Positions 6,831 through 12,431 of a DNA stretch of 35,805 nucleotides are shown piece after piece. This DNA comes from a virus. Made by a program: the position numbers and the translations under genes. The notes under the pieces were generated by a model. That model ran no database searches, had not been told where the DNA came from, and saw only the letters and a list, made by a program, of their open reading frames with translations. Location of the stretch: positions 1-35,805 of the IMG/VR virus record IMGVR_UViG_3300022856_000015; one strand, written 5' to 3'. Each line of letters opens with the position of its first letter. Within the stretch, counting starts at the first letter, position 1.

Positions 6831-6871
6831 GTGGATAACTAATTATGTCTAAAAAAACAAAGTGTTATAAT
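6830..6871 (+). promoter_or_regulatory. DnaA-box promoter P4
   Basis: TGTGGATAACT at 6830 lies exactly 36 bp before TATAAT at 6866. The transcript has a leader of about 15-20 nt containing AGGAG before ATG 6893, unlike the leaderless promoters elsewhere. Confidence 0.6.
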
Positions 6872-6892
6872 AAAACTAGGAGAACATTAAAA

Positions 6893-6976
6893 ATGCAACT
6901 AGAACTAAAACTAACAGAACAAAAGTATTATCAACTTCACTTTAATTGGTGGAGGGAGGTAGTATGCACAACATAG
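6893..6976 (+). CDS. Small hypothetical protein (27 aa)
   Basis: MQLELKLTEQKYYQLHFNWW is preceded by AGGAG 10 nt upstream. Its 3' end overlaps the start of the next gene and contains that gene's GGAGG ribosome site, so translation of the two may be coupled. No family is recognised. Confidence 0.45.
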   Translation: MQLELKLTEQKYYQLHFNWWREVVCTT

Positions 6977-7206
6977 ACTTGTTTGAAATGGCAAGAACAA
7001 AGTTGATACACAGACCCACTAACGAGCGTTTTATTTATGACGCAACTTGCTGGGCTGAAAAGCGTGTGCCAATTTTTATGGTAAAACATTATTATGATGA
7101 TTTACTTAACAACGACACTATGCCTGATTTCTTACAAGATTATTGCTTAGCTGTTTTAAACGGGGTTAAACCCCTCACGTTCACATACAAAAGGAGGAAC
7201 AAATGA
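6964..7206 (+). CDS. Hypothetical protein (80 aa)
   Basis: The start at 6964 (MHNIDLFEMARTK) is chosen because two GGAGG-type ribosome sites lie at 6951-6959; an upstream in-frame start at 6946 would sit on those sites. The protein is mixed alpha/beta with a basic C terminus (FTYKRRNK). Canonical SD sites make this operon stand out from its leaderless neighbours. Function unknown. Confidence 0.65.
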   Translation: MHNIDLFEMARTKLIHRPTNERFIYDATCWAEKRVPIFMVKHYYDDLLNNDTMPDFLQDYCLAVLNGVKPLTFTYKRRNK

Positions 7207-7409
7207 GCACCTTAGAAGACAATGAAAATCTTAGAAGAAAAATCTATCAAATAAAGGAATCTAAAAGTTCTGTAAATCGTTACTACTTTTGGATAAGGTT
7301 TAAACGCCAACCAGTAAATGATGGAGAACTTATGCTTTTCTATATTGAATCTGGGGGTGCTAGAGACTATGCTGAACGCAACAAGAATGCAACCATTAAG
7401 GAATCATGA
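7203..7409 (+). CDS. Hypothetical protein (68 aa)
   Basis: Starts with a strong site (GGAGG, 5-nt spacing) and overlaps the previous gene by 4 nt. The sequence YYFWIRFKRQPVNDGELMLFYIESGGARDYAE suggests a small beta-rich fold. It ends in TGA that overlaps the next ATG. Function unknown. Confidence 0.65.
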   Translation: MSTLEDNENLRRKIYQIKESKSSVNRYYFWIRFKRQPVNDGELMLFYIESGGARDYAERNKNATIKES

Positions 7410-7495
7410 CAGATATAATAATAGGAGCAATAATTATTGGACTAATTGTAATAGGTGGCACAATATCAATCTTACAGTCAATATTGGCTTGGTAG
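7406..7495 (+). CDS. Tiny single-helix membrane protein (29 aa)
   Basis: MTDIIIGAIIIGLIVIGGTISI forms a single transmembrane helix spanning most of the peptide. It overlaps the previous gene by 4 nt (ATGA) with AAGGA just upstream, and a strong terminator follows at 7502. It is too short for family assignment. Confidence 0.55.
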   Translation: MTDIIIGAIIIGLIVIGGTISILQSILAW

Positions 7496-7501
7496 ATTGC
7501 A

Positions 7502-7533
7502 AGAACTGTGGATAACTCCGCAGTTCTTTTTTT
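7502..7533 (+). terminator. Rho-independent terminator containing a DnaA-box-like sequence
   Basis: AGAACTGTGGA pairs with TCCGCAGTTCT (11 bp, one G-U) around a TAAC loop and is followed by seven T. The stem's left arm contains TGTGGA of the next promoter's box, so the same bases serve terminator and promoter. Confidence 0.85.
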
Positions 7534-7548
7534 AAAATAATGTATAAT
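7507..7548 (+). promoter_or_regulatory. DnaA-box promoter P5
   Basis: TGTGGATAACT at 7507 lies exactly 36 bp before an extended -10 (TGTTATAAT-like; hexamer at 7543). ATG 7555 follows 6 nt after the -10. Confidence 0.65.
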
Positions 7549-7554
7549 GTTTGT

Positions 7555-7836
7555 ATGGGAATGTATTTAGAAGAAAGCGAAAATGCAAAAGACATAAACA
7601 AAATGAGTTTAAGTTTTAAAATGCCTAAGTCTACCCCTAAGAAGTCCTCACAACAGACGCTAGTGGACAGAATACTAGAAGTGACAGGACAAGACCCAAA
7701 AAAGTATTACGGGTTCTGGTGCTTAAAATCTAGCGAAAAAGGTTTGCCAATGAATGTTGTATTAGACCTTTGCGACACAGCTGAAAAGTTGCCAGCTAAA
7801 TATTCTAAAGTGGGCTATCTTATTAAAAGATTATAG
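7555..7836 (+). CDS. Hypothetical protein (93 aa), leaderless
   Basis: The start at 7555 (MGMYLEESENAKD) is preferred over an in-frame ATG at 7540, because 7540 lies inside the -10 region. The second half (LVDRILEVTGQDPKKYYGFWCLKSSEKGLPMNVVLDLCDTAEKL) looks like a compact helical domain. No family is recognised, though the position suggests an early accessory role. Confidence 0.65.
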   Translation: MGMYLEESENAKDINKMSLSFKMPKSTPKKSSQQTLVDRILEVTGQDPKKYYGFWCLKSSEKGLPMNVVLDLCDTAEKLPAKYSKVGYLIKRL

Positions 7837-7867
7837 TGTATACTTTAGGAAGAACTTTAACATAAAT

Positions 7868-8030
7868 ATAATGTGTAGAAGCAGGGGTAGACAGGGGTTC
7901 GATTCCCCTATGATTAGCGAAATATAATGTGTAGGATATTGTCGAGTGTACATTAAACAATATTTAAAACATTTGATATAGCTGTATTCATTCGTCTAGA
8001 GGTTAGGATACCCCCGCTCCTGCACATTAT
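7868..8030 (+). ncRNA. Inside-out (permuted) tRNA-like element
   Basis: The 3' half of a tRNA precedes its 5' half. The 3' half has variable bases TAGAC (7888-7892), a T-arm (AGGGG, loop TTCGATT, CCCCT; 7893-7909) and acceptor strand ATGATTA (7910-7916). The 5' half has acceptor strand TATTCAT (7985-7991, pairing at 6 of 7 positions), then TC, then a D-arm (GTCT, loop AGAGGTTA, GGAT; 7994-8009). D and T loops keep the conserved tRNA bases (GG and TTCRA). The place of the anticodon stem is taken by a 20-position helix, 7868-7887 with 8011-8030, pairing at 18 of 20. The 68-nt intervening segment has its own hairpin (ATATTGT/ACAATAT). No U33 or clear anticodon is present, so decoding is unlikely without unusual processing. 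Confidence 0.6.
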
Positions 8031-8032
8031 AA

Positions 8033-8240
8033 ATAGTGTGTAGAATTGAGGAGTATCGGACTGTGAGCCGAAAGCTACCTAGAATATACGGTAGCTAGGA
8101 ATAGGGATAACGCACGTTCCCAAAATAAAATAGGTCGCCCTGAATTGACAGGAGTTGGAAAAGGATACGGTTATATTCCCCAACATAAACCTAGAGCCTT
8201 CTTGCAAGTCAAACCTTGCCTTCTCAATCTTGCACATTAT
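8033..8240 (+). ncRNA. Structured RNA closed by a long helix
   Basis: Bases 8033-8053 pair with 8220-8240 at 20 of 21 positions (five G-U pairs, one A-C mismatch). Inside are hairpins AGCTACC/GGTAGCT (8073-8079 with 8090-8096), TCGG/CCGA, GTTGG/CCAAC and a possible CTAGG/CCTAG helix. No ORF of note crosses it. The closing helix strands resemble those of the adjacent tRNA-like element (GCACATTATAAATAG occurs at the 3' edge of both). Large phage RNAs such as GOLLD or ROOL also lie near tRNAs, but no identity is claimed. Confidence 0.5.
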
Positions 8241-8246
8241 AAATAG

Positions 8247-8324
8247 ATTGAGAATTGATGCAGCTAGGTGATTTTAGAAAATTAGGTACTAATCATGCTT
8301 AGCCTAGCGCCACCAGTTCTTAAT
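8247..8324 (+). ncRNA. Third structured RNA element
   Basis: ATTGAGAATTG (8247-8257) pairs fully with CAGTTCTTAAT (8314-8324), counting two G-U pairs. An inner helix GCTAGG (8263-8268) with CCTAGC (8303-8308) and a further TGATT/AATCA helix extend the arm. Its left strand resembles the start of the preceding element's helix (AGAATTGAGG). Confidence 0.4.
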
Positions 8325-8380
8325 CATAGAGAAGTGTTCAAAAGTAGACTATTTTGAGCTGAATGAACCCGTAGAGAATA

Positions 8381-8470
8381 GAGTGATGTATGCACACAAT
8401 TTCGATGTTTGGTAAGCTTTATGCTTCTCATAAACCAGATAATGATTTGTAAAAGGTGTGTATATCACTC
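8381..8470 (+). ncRNA. Fourth structured RNA element
   Basis: GAGTGAT (8381-8387) pairs with ATCACTC (8464-8470) and CACAC (8393-8397) with GTGTG (8456-8460). Inside, GTTTGGT pairs with ACCAGAT and AAGC with GCTT. Between this and the previous element lies a hairpin TCAAAA/TTTTGA (8338-8357). A short hairpin TCTGC/GCAGA (about 8469-8485) may end the RNA locus. Confidence 0.4.
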
Positions 8471-8506
8471 TGCACTTTAGCAGAAGTTTCACACAACTTA
8501 AAACTG

Positions 8507-8515
8507 TGATATAAT
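8507..8515 (+). promoter_or_regulatory. Extended -10 promoter
   Basis: TGATATAAT (TG plus TATAAT at 8510) lies 6 nt before ATG 8522. No DnaA-box-like element is found 36 bp upstream. Confidence 0.6.
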
Positions 8516-8521
8516 ATATAT

Positions 8522-8593
8522 ATGACTAAAGCAGAATCAGTAAAAGAATATTTCACACCGAACTGTTTTTTTACTGGTTTAGTCACCGCATAA
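8522..8593 (+). CDS. Very short leaderless ORF (23 aa)
   Basis: MTKAESVKEYFTPNCFFTGL begins 6 nt after TATAAT and ends just before a strong terminator, so the transcript is only about 100 nt. It could be a micro-peptide gene or a small RNA whose first bases happen to be translatable. Nothing identifies a function. Confidence 0.4.
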   Translation: MTKAESVKEYFTPNCFFTGLVTA

Positions 8594-8596
8594 AAA

Positions 8597-8622
8597 GTCG
8601 CACAGCAATGTGCGTCTTTTTT
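8597..8622 (+). terminator. Rho-independent terminator with GCAA tetraloop
   Basis: CGCACA pairs with TGTGCG across a GCAA (GNRA) loop and is followed by TCTTTTTT. Confidence 0.85.
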
Positions 8623-8891
8623 GCATACAATTTATTTACAACATTCCTTTAAGGCGTTCTGGAATTTTAAACTACGTCTTCTAAATTTTAAAGTTGATTA
8701 AGGTATTTATGAGAAAACAGGGAAAACAAGTTGGCAACTCTTGCCCTGTCGTTTAATAAGTATCGTAATTAACTAGATAGAGAAGCATTAACTTGTGTAA
8801 ACTATTAACAGTAAATAATACATATAAAGAGAGCCAAAGTTTGCCTTACATTAAAAGGTAAAAGTTGCTTTCTATGTCTGTAATATAAAAC
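8623..8891 (+). other. Intergenic stretch without a supported gene
   Basis: This AT-rich segment holds only a 15-codon ORF at 8709 and a long imperfect hairpin at about 8829-8877 (AGAGAGC with GCTTTCT, then TTTGCCTT with AAGGTAAA). The hairpin lacks a T-run. No other structure or gene is evident. Confidence 0.5.
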
Positions 8892-8933
8892 TGTGGATAA
8901 CTAATTAGACAATCAAAACAGATTAGCTATAAT
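8892..8933 (+). promoter_or_regulatory. DnaA-box promoter P6
   Basis: TGTGGATAACT at 8892 lies exactly 36 bp before TATAAT at 8928. ACAGATTAG (8918-8926) abuts the -10 and is shared with the promoters at 13025 and 17221. ATG 8960 follows after a leader of about 20 nt. Confidence 0.7.
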
Positions 8934-8959
8934 ATACACATAGCAGTTAACAAAACATT

Positions 8960-9142
8960 ATGAGAACAATAGATTACGCAGGTATAAGTAGAAACGAAGA
9001 CACCTTAGCTTATCAATTACTTCCCAAGCTAAGACATTTAACTTTAGAAGGTGTTGCAGAAGATGGAAACCTTATTTGGTCAGGACACAAAGACGAAGTT
9101 GAAAAAGTGGAGTTAATAGTTAAAAAATATGAAAATGGATAA
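8960..9142 (+). CDS. Hypothetical protein (60 aa)
   Basis: MRTIDYAGISRNEDTLAYQL begins in the ACATTATG context with no SD. It is a small alpha/beta protein with a charged C terminus and overlaps the next gene by 8 nt (ATGGATAA). It heads a run of closely packed genes to 12971. No family is recognised. Confidence 0.6.
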   Translation: MRTIDYAGISRNEDTLAYQLLPKLRHLTLEGVAEDGNLIWSGHKDEVEKVELIVKKYENG

Positions 9143-9248
9143 CTTACCACCAGATGTAGACGAATACGCAATCGGCATAGAAGAATATGAGGATGAAAAA
9201 GAACCAGAAGAAGGAGTTATTAGCGAAGACGGAGAGATAATCAATTAA
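9135..9248 (+). CDS. Small acidic protein (37 aa)
   Basis: Begins MDNLPPDVDEYAIGIEEYED and is very acidic (about 15 Asp/Glu of 37). Strongly acidic small phage proteins can mimic DNA, but there is no direct evidence here. It starts inside the end of the previous gene and is followed 2 nt later by the hexapeptide-repeat gene. Confidence 0.5.
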   Translation: MDNLPPDVDEYAIGIEEYEDEKEPEEGVISEDGEIIN

Positions 9249-9250
9249 TT

Positions 9251-9796
9251 ATGGAAAATATAAATAATTCAAGTGATGTAGATTCAAGTCGTGTTGTATA
9301 TTCAAGTCGTAATGTATATTCAAGTCGTAATGTAGATTCAAGTCGTAATGTAGATTCAAGTTGTAATGTATATTCAAGTCGTAATGTATATTCAAGTCGT
9401 AATGTAGATTCAAGTCGTAATGTAGATTCAAGTCGTATCGTATATTCAAGTCGTAATGTAGATTCAAGTCGTAATGTAATCTTCTGCTGTGATATAAAAT
9501 GCAAAGAATACTATGCGTTTAATAAGCAAGTTACAACAGATAGGTTATATGAAATTATAAACCTTTGGAACAAACTAAAAGGAGATTTCAAACTAGAACT
9601 AGAAAATAACGAATGGACAGACGAATGGAAAAAATTACCTAACTCTGTATGGCAGGAACTAGCTAAACTACCAGAATGGGATATAAATGTTGTAGAGAAA
9701 ATTATAGGGTTTAAACCTAATATGGAGATTTCTAAAGAAATGACAGTAGCAGAAATATCAGAGAAGTTAGGATATGAAGTAAAAGTAATAAAATAA
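9251..9796 (+). CDS. Hexapeptide-repeat (SSRNV-Y/D) protein
   Basis: Residues about 6-77 are a near-perfect repeat of a six-residue unit, Y/D-S-S-R-N-V, ending in IFCCDIKCKEYYAFNK; residues about 90-181 form a non-repeated domain with several Trp (NNEWTDEWKKLP). The alternating pattern suggests a narrow beta-solenoid with stacked Arg, Asn and Val. Proteins with decayed versions of this repeat followed by a C/FNK segment occur in many phages, with unknown function. It is directly followed by a pentapeptide-repeat gene, so two repeat-built proteins are co-expressed. Confidence 0.75.
   Translation: MENINNSSDVDSSRVVYSSRNVYSSRNVDSSRNVDSSCNVYSSRNVYSSRNVDSSRNVDSSRIVYSSRNVDSSRNVIFCCDIKCKEYYAFNKQVTTDRLYEIINLWNKLKGDFKLELENNEWTDEWKKLPNSVWQELAKLPEWDINVVEKIIGFKPNMEISKEMTVAEISEKLGYEVKVIK
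9268..9480 (+). repeat. 18-bp coding minisatellite
   Basis: About 12 copies of an 18-bp unit (TTCAAGTCGTAATGTAGA, with G or T near its end) start at 9268 and then every 18 bp from 9283 to 9463. The first spacing is 15 bp. Because 18 is a multiple of three, copy number can change without shifting the frame. Confidence 0.95.
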
Positions 9797-9798
9797 TT

Positions 9799-10401
9799 AT
9801 GAAATACACATTAAAAAACAAAGAAATAGAATTAACAGATGATGAAGTAAAAGCAATTGTAAAACAAAACAGTAAACCTGTAGAAGAAAAGAAAGTGGGG
9901 TTAGAAATTAAAAACAGATTTACGGGAAATGTAATATTTACATCAACTAAAACAACATGGGGAGAAGCTGTAGAGGAAGCAAACCTTCGTGAAGCAGACC
10001 TTAGTGAAGCAAACCTTCGTGGAGCAAACCTTCGTGGAGCAAACCTTCGTGAAGCAGACCTTAGTGAAGCAAACCTTCGTGGAGCAAACCTTCGTGGAGC
10101 AAACCTTCGTGAAGCAAACCTTCGTGAAGCAGACCTTAGTGAAGCAAACCTTCGTGAAGCAGACCTTCGTGAAGCAAACCTTCGTGAAGCAGACCTTAGT
10201 GAAGCAAACCTTCGTGAAGCAGACCTTCGTGGAGCAAACCTTCGTGAAGCAGACCTTAGTGAAGCAAACCTTCGTGAAGCAAACCTTCGTGAAGCAGAGT
10301 TAATGAATGCTAAATTCTATGGAAAAGGAGGAACATCAAAACTAACAAAAGAGCAGTTACCAGATTTCTTAAACGCACTTGGTTTTCAAGTGGAGAACTA
10401 A
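9799..10401 (+). CDS. Pentapeptide-repeat protein
   Basis: After a 58-residue N-terminal region, residues about 60-165 are canonical pentapeptide repeats (A-D/N-L-R/S-E/G), such as NLREADLSEA. This family folds into a right-handed square beta-helix; some members (Qnr, MfpA) mimic DNA and bind gyrase. The C terminus (KLTKEQLPDFLNALGF) is a short helix. Target unknown. The central Leu is invariant in the units. Start ATG 9799 lies 2 nt after the previous stop. Confidence 0.9.
   Translation: MKYTLKNKEIELTDDEVKAIVKQNSKPVEEKKVGLEIKNRFTGNVIFTSTKTTWGEAVEEANLREADLSEANLRGANLRGANLREADLSEANLRGANLRGANLREANLREADLSEANLREADLREANLREADLSEANLREADLRGANLREADLSEANLREANLREAELMNAKFYGKGGTSKLTKEQLPDFLNALGFQVEN
9976..10295 (+). 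repeat. 15-bp coding minisatellite
   Basis: About 21 units of GAAGCAAACCTTCGT and close variants (GGAGCA..., GAAGCAGACCTTAGT). Codon choice is almost identical between units, showing recent expansion. All reading frames stay open through it, so the apparent overlapping ORFs are artefacts. Confidence 0.95.
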
Positions 10402-10403
10402 TT

Positions 10404-10769
10404 ATGAAATACAAACAAAACGACATAATAATAGATAAAAACGGAAATACAAGAAAAATATTAGGAATAGTTAGAGATTATTATATTCTTACTCATGAAA
10501 ATTCAGATAAAGTGAGTGAAATGCTTTGGAATCAAGAAGAATTAGACAATTCAGGCTACACACTACAAGAACCAAAATGGACACCAGAAATATATGAAGA
10601 TTATTATTATCCAAATATTGAAGTAAATTCTGTTAGAAGAATTTTCTGGTTTAATTGTGAAATTGATAACAGTAGAAAAGATTTAAACCTAATTTTCCCT
10701 TTTACACCAGAAGGAAAGAAGCAGGCAGAAGCAAGATTATTAGAAGTAGTAGAGTTACTTAAAAAATAA
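10404..10769 (+). CDS. Hypothetical protein (121 aa), duplicated family, copy A
   Basis: Starts MKYKQNDIIIDKNGNTRKI; the second half has QEPKWTPEIYEDYYYP and a C-terminal NLIFPFTPEGKKQAEARL segment. The WxPxxxxxYYY plus F-T-x-E-x-x-A pattern is frequent in small phage proteins of unknown function. A second copy lies at 11849-12208 and the two share nearly identical DNA at the 5' end. It is followed by a 60-aa repeat-rich protein whose start is also duplicated. Confidence 0.65.
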   Translation: MKYKQNDIIIDKNGNTRKILGIVRDYYILTHENSDKVSEMLWNQEELDNSGYTLQEPKWTPEIYEDYYYPNIEVNSVRRIFWFNCEIDNSRKDLNLIFPFTPEGKKQAEARLLEVVELLKK

Positions 10770-10773
10770 ACAT

Positions 10774-10956
10774 ATGACAAAACAAGAACAAAAAGACAAA
10801 GCGTATGCAGAATATAATGCAATAGAAGAACCAGCGTATAAAGAATATCAAGCAATAGAAAAACAAGCGTTTAAAGAATATCAATCAAAATGTAATGAGA
10901 TAGACGAGCTAGATATTAAAATAATTGATGGCAAGAAATATAAGTTAGTGGATTAA
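10774..10956 (+). CDS. Short helical repeat protein (60 aa)
   Basis: MTKQEQKDKAYAEYNAIEEP continues as repeats of an 11-residue unit close to AIEEPAYKEYQ. Such repeats form long helices or coiled coils and are known from phage proteins of variable repeat number. The first 36 codons and upstream bases recur at the start of the gene at 12432. Function unknown. Confidence 0.6.
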   Translation: MTKQEQKDKAYAEYNAIEEPAYKEYQAIEKQAFKEYQSKCNEIDELDIKIIDGKKYKLVD

Positions 10957-10966
10957 AAAATAAATT

Positions 10967-11287
10967 ATGAAAATAGATAATAAATTAACAGAATTAAGTA
11001 AAAAATATGAGTGCTATTGGGATATTTCATTTAAAGTTTTTCAAACATATACATATTATGAGATTTACTGTGGAAATTGGGATTATAGTAGAAAAAGGTT
11101 TAACAGTTTAAAAGAATTAGAGAATGAAATTGATAATTTACTAGAACATACTGACAAAACTTTATACAGAGAAATTGAAAATGATTTGCAGGAAAAAATT
11201 AACTCTAATAAAGAAAGATTATCAGAACTTAAAACTAAACTAAAAAGGGTTCAAAAGGGAAATAAAATACTTAAATCACGATTCTAA
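10967..11287 (+). CDS. Hypothetical protein with C-terminal coiled coil (106 aa)
   Basis: The first half has several aromatic strands (FQTYTYYEIYCGNWDY); residues about 60-106 are a charged coiled coil rich in Lys, Glu and Leu. Spacing to neighbours is 10 and 1 nt, consistent with one operon. No family is recognised. Confidence 0.6.
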   Translation: MKIDNKLTELSKKYECYWDISFKVFQTYTYYEIYCGNWDYSRKRFNSLKELENEIDNLLEHTDKTLYREIENDLQEKINSNKERLSELKTKLKRVQKGNKILKSRF

Positions 11288-11288
11288 T

Positions 11289-11639
11289 ATGTCAACAATA
11301 GATAACATACAAAAGAATATAGAGGAGTTTAGAAATAATTTTATGAATAATGGTATAGACGGGGTGTTGCCTGATGAATTTCAAGAACCACAATTGGTGA
11401 GAATAGATATTTTCATCAAACAATCTCACATATCATTTATAGAGAACGAGATAGAGAGATTAGAGTTGGAGAAGGGAACAATAAAAATTAACCTTAGAAA
11501 GATAAATGAGATAGAAAGAATAGAATCAATTACTATTCCACAGGATTATGAATCCTCTTACTTTCTGGGCAGGAAAATAGCAATCCAAGACCAAATAGAC
11601 TATTACAAGAAGACATTAGCGTTAATACAAAAATTATGA
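11289..11639 (+). CDS. Hypothetical protein (116 aa)
   Basis: MSTIDNIQKNIEEFRNNF and later helices (FIENEIERLELEKG) suggest a mostly helical, coiled-coil-forming protein. It ends in TGA overlapping the next ATG by 4 nt (ATGA). No family is recognised. Confidence 0.6.
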   Translation: MSTIDNIQKNIEEFRNNFMNNGIDGVLPDEFQEPQLVRIDIFIKQSHISFIENEIERLELEKGTIKINLRKINEIERIESITIPQDYESSYFLGRKIAIQDQIDYYKKTLALIQKL

Positions 11640-11845
11640 ACATTAAAACAATACAAGAGAATATAGTAGACCTAGCAATGGAAGAAATGACAGAGGATGG
11701 AATACATCACGATGATTTTCCAGACAGAGAAAGTGAATATGTTGCTGAAATTGTTAAAGACTTATTAGAAATAAATGAAATAGAATTAGATGAGATACCA
11801 CAGTTTAAAGGAACAAGAGATATGCTTGAAAAACTCCAAATATGA
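11636..11845 (+). CDS. Small acidic protein (69 aa)
   Basis: Begins MNIKTIQENIVDLAMEEMTE and is strongly acidic. It overlaps the preceding gene by 4 nt and ends with TGA at 11843. The next frame, a paralogue of the 10404 gene, continues in the same frame directly after this stop. Function unknown. Confidence 0.6.
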   Translation: MNIKTIQENIVDLAMEEMTEDGIHHDDFPDRESEYVAEIVKDLLEINEIELDEIPQFKGTRDMLEKLQI

Positions 11846-11848
11846 AAT

Positions 11849-12208
11849 ATCAAACAAAACGACACAATAATAGATAAAAACGGAAATACAAGAAAAATAT
11901 TAGGAATAGTTAGAGATTATTATATTCTTACTTATGATAATTCAGATGAGGTATGTAGAGAACTTTTGACTCTACTAGAATTAGATTTTTATGGTTTTAC
12001 ACTACAAGAACCAAAATGGACACCAGAAATAAATGAATTGTATTACTATGTAGATATAGAACCTTTAGGTGTATATGAAGAATCTTGGAGTGAGCAGAAA
12101 GAAGATAAAAACAGACTATCCCTCAACCTCATCTTCCCCCATACACCAAAAGGTAAAGAACAAGCACAAGCAAGACTAGAAGAAGTTATTAACTTACTTA
12201 AAAAATAG
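11849..12208 (+). pseudogene. Copy B of the 10404 gene, start codon disrupted
   Basis: The frame matches copy A closely (KQND-IID, GNTRKILGIVRDYYIL, LQEPKWTPEI, NLIFPHTP). The aligned start is displaced: ATG 11842 is in a different frame because of one extra base near codon 3 relative to copy A. In the correct frame the first codon after the upstream TGA is AAT, then ATC. Possibilities are a frameshifted pseudogene, reinitiation after the TGA, or initiation at ATC 11849. The first ATG-like start would be TTG/ATG inside the body near 11966, losing the conserved N terminus. The rest of the frame is intact and shows no decay. Confidence 0.5.
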
Positions 12209-12211
12209 GAT

Positions 12212-12391
12212 ATGAAATGGAATAAAAGACATTGTGAAGATTGTAAAGATTTACCAGAAGGAGATGTTAAAAGAGGACACAACCACAGAATGACTTACGA
12301 CATGTTTATTAGAGATGGGTATGATTCAGGGTTCACAGATGAACAAATGAACTTTTTAGAAAAATGGTTTGGCGATGAGATAAAAAACTAA
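12212..12391 (+). CDS. Small hypothetical protein (59 aa)
   Basis: MKWNKRHCEDCKDLPEGDVK contains a CEDC pair and a C-terminal helix with Trp (FLEKWFGDEIKN). It sits between copy B and the chimeric gene, at the place where copy A's neighbour follows directly, so it appears to be an insertion in the duplicated cassette. No family is recognised. Confidence 0.55.
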   Translation: MKWNKRHCEDCKDLPEGDVKRGHNHRMTYDMFIRDGYDSGFTDEQMNFLEKWFGDEIKN

Positions 12392-12431
12392 TATGTTAGC
12401 AATAAAAATTATTAACTTAAAAAATAAACAT

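Noticed and set aside
7868-8030. Permuted tmRNA
   Set aside because: The 5' half has a normal tRNA D-arm and lacks the G-G...UUCGAC region and G3-U70 pair typical of tmRNA; no tag reading frame is seen.
9268-9480. CRISPR-like repeat array
   Set aside because: The units are contiguous with no spacers and lie in frame within a protein-coding gene.
9989-10303. Second overlapping ORF in the pentapeptide array
   Set aside because: The 15-bp period keeps all frames open; the translation is a simple repeat with no independent start context.
11636-12208. TGA recoding (for example to glycine) joining two genes
   Set aside because: Long genes such as TerL, portal and the nozzle candidate contain no in-frame TGA, and other genes use TGA as stop in ATGA overlaps.
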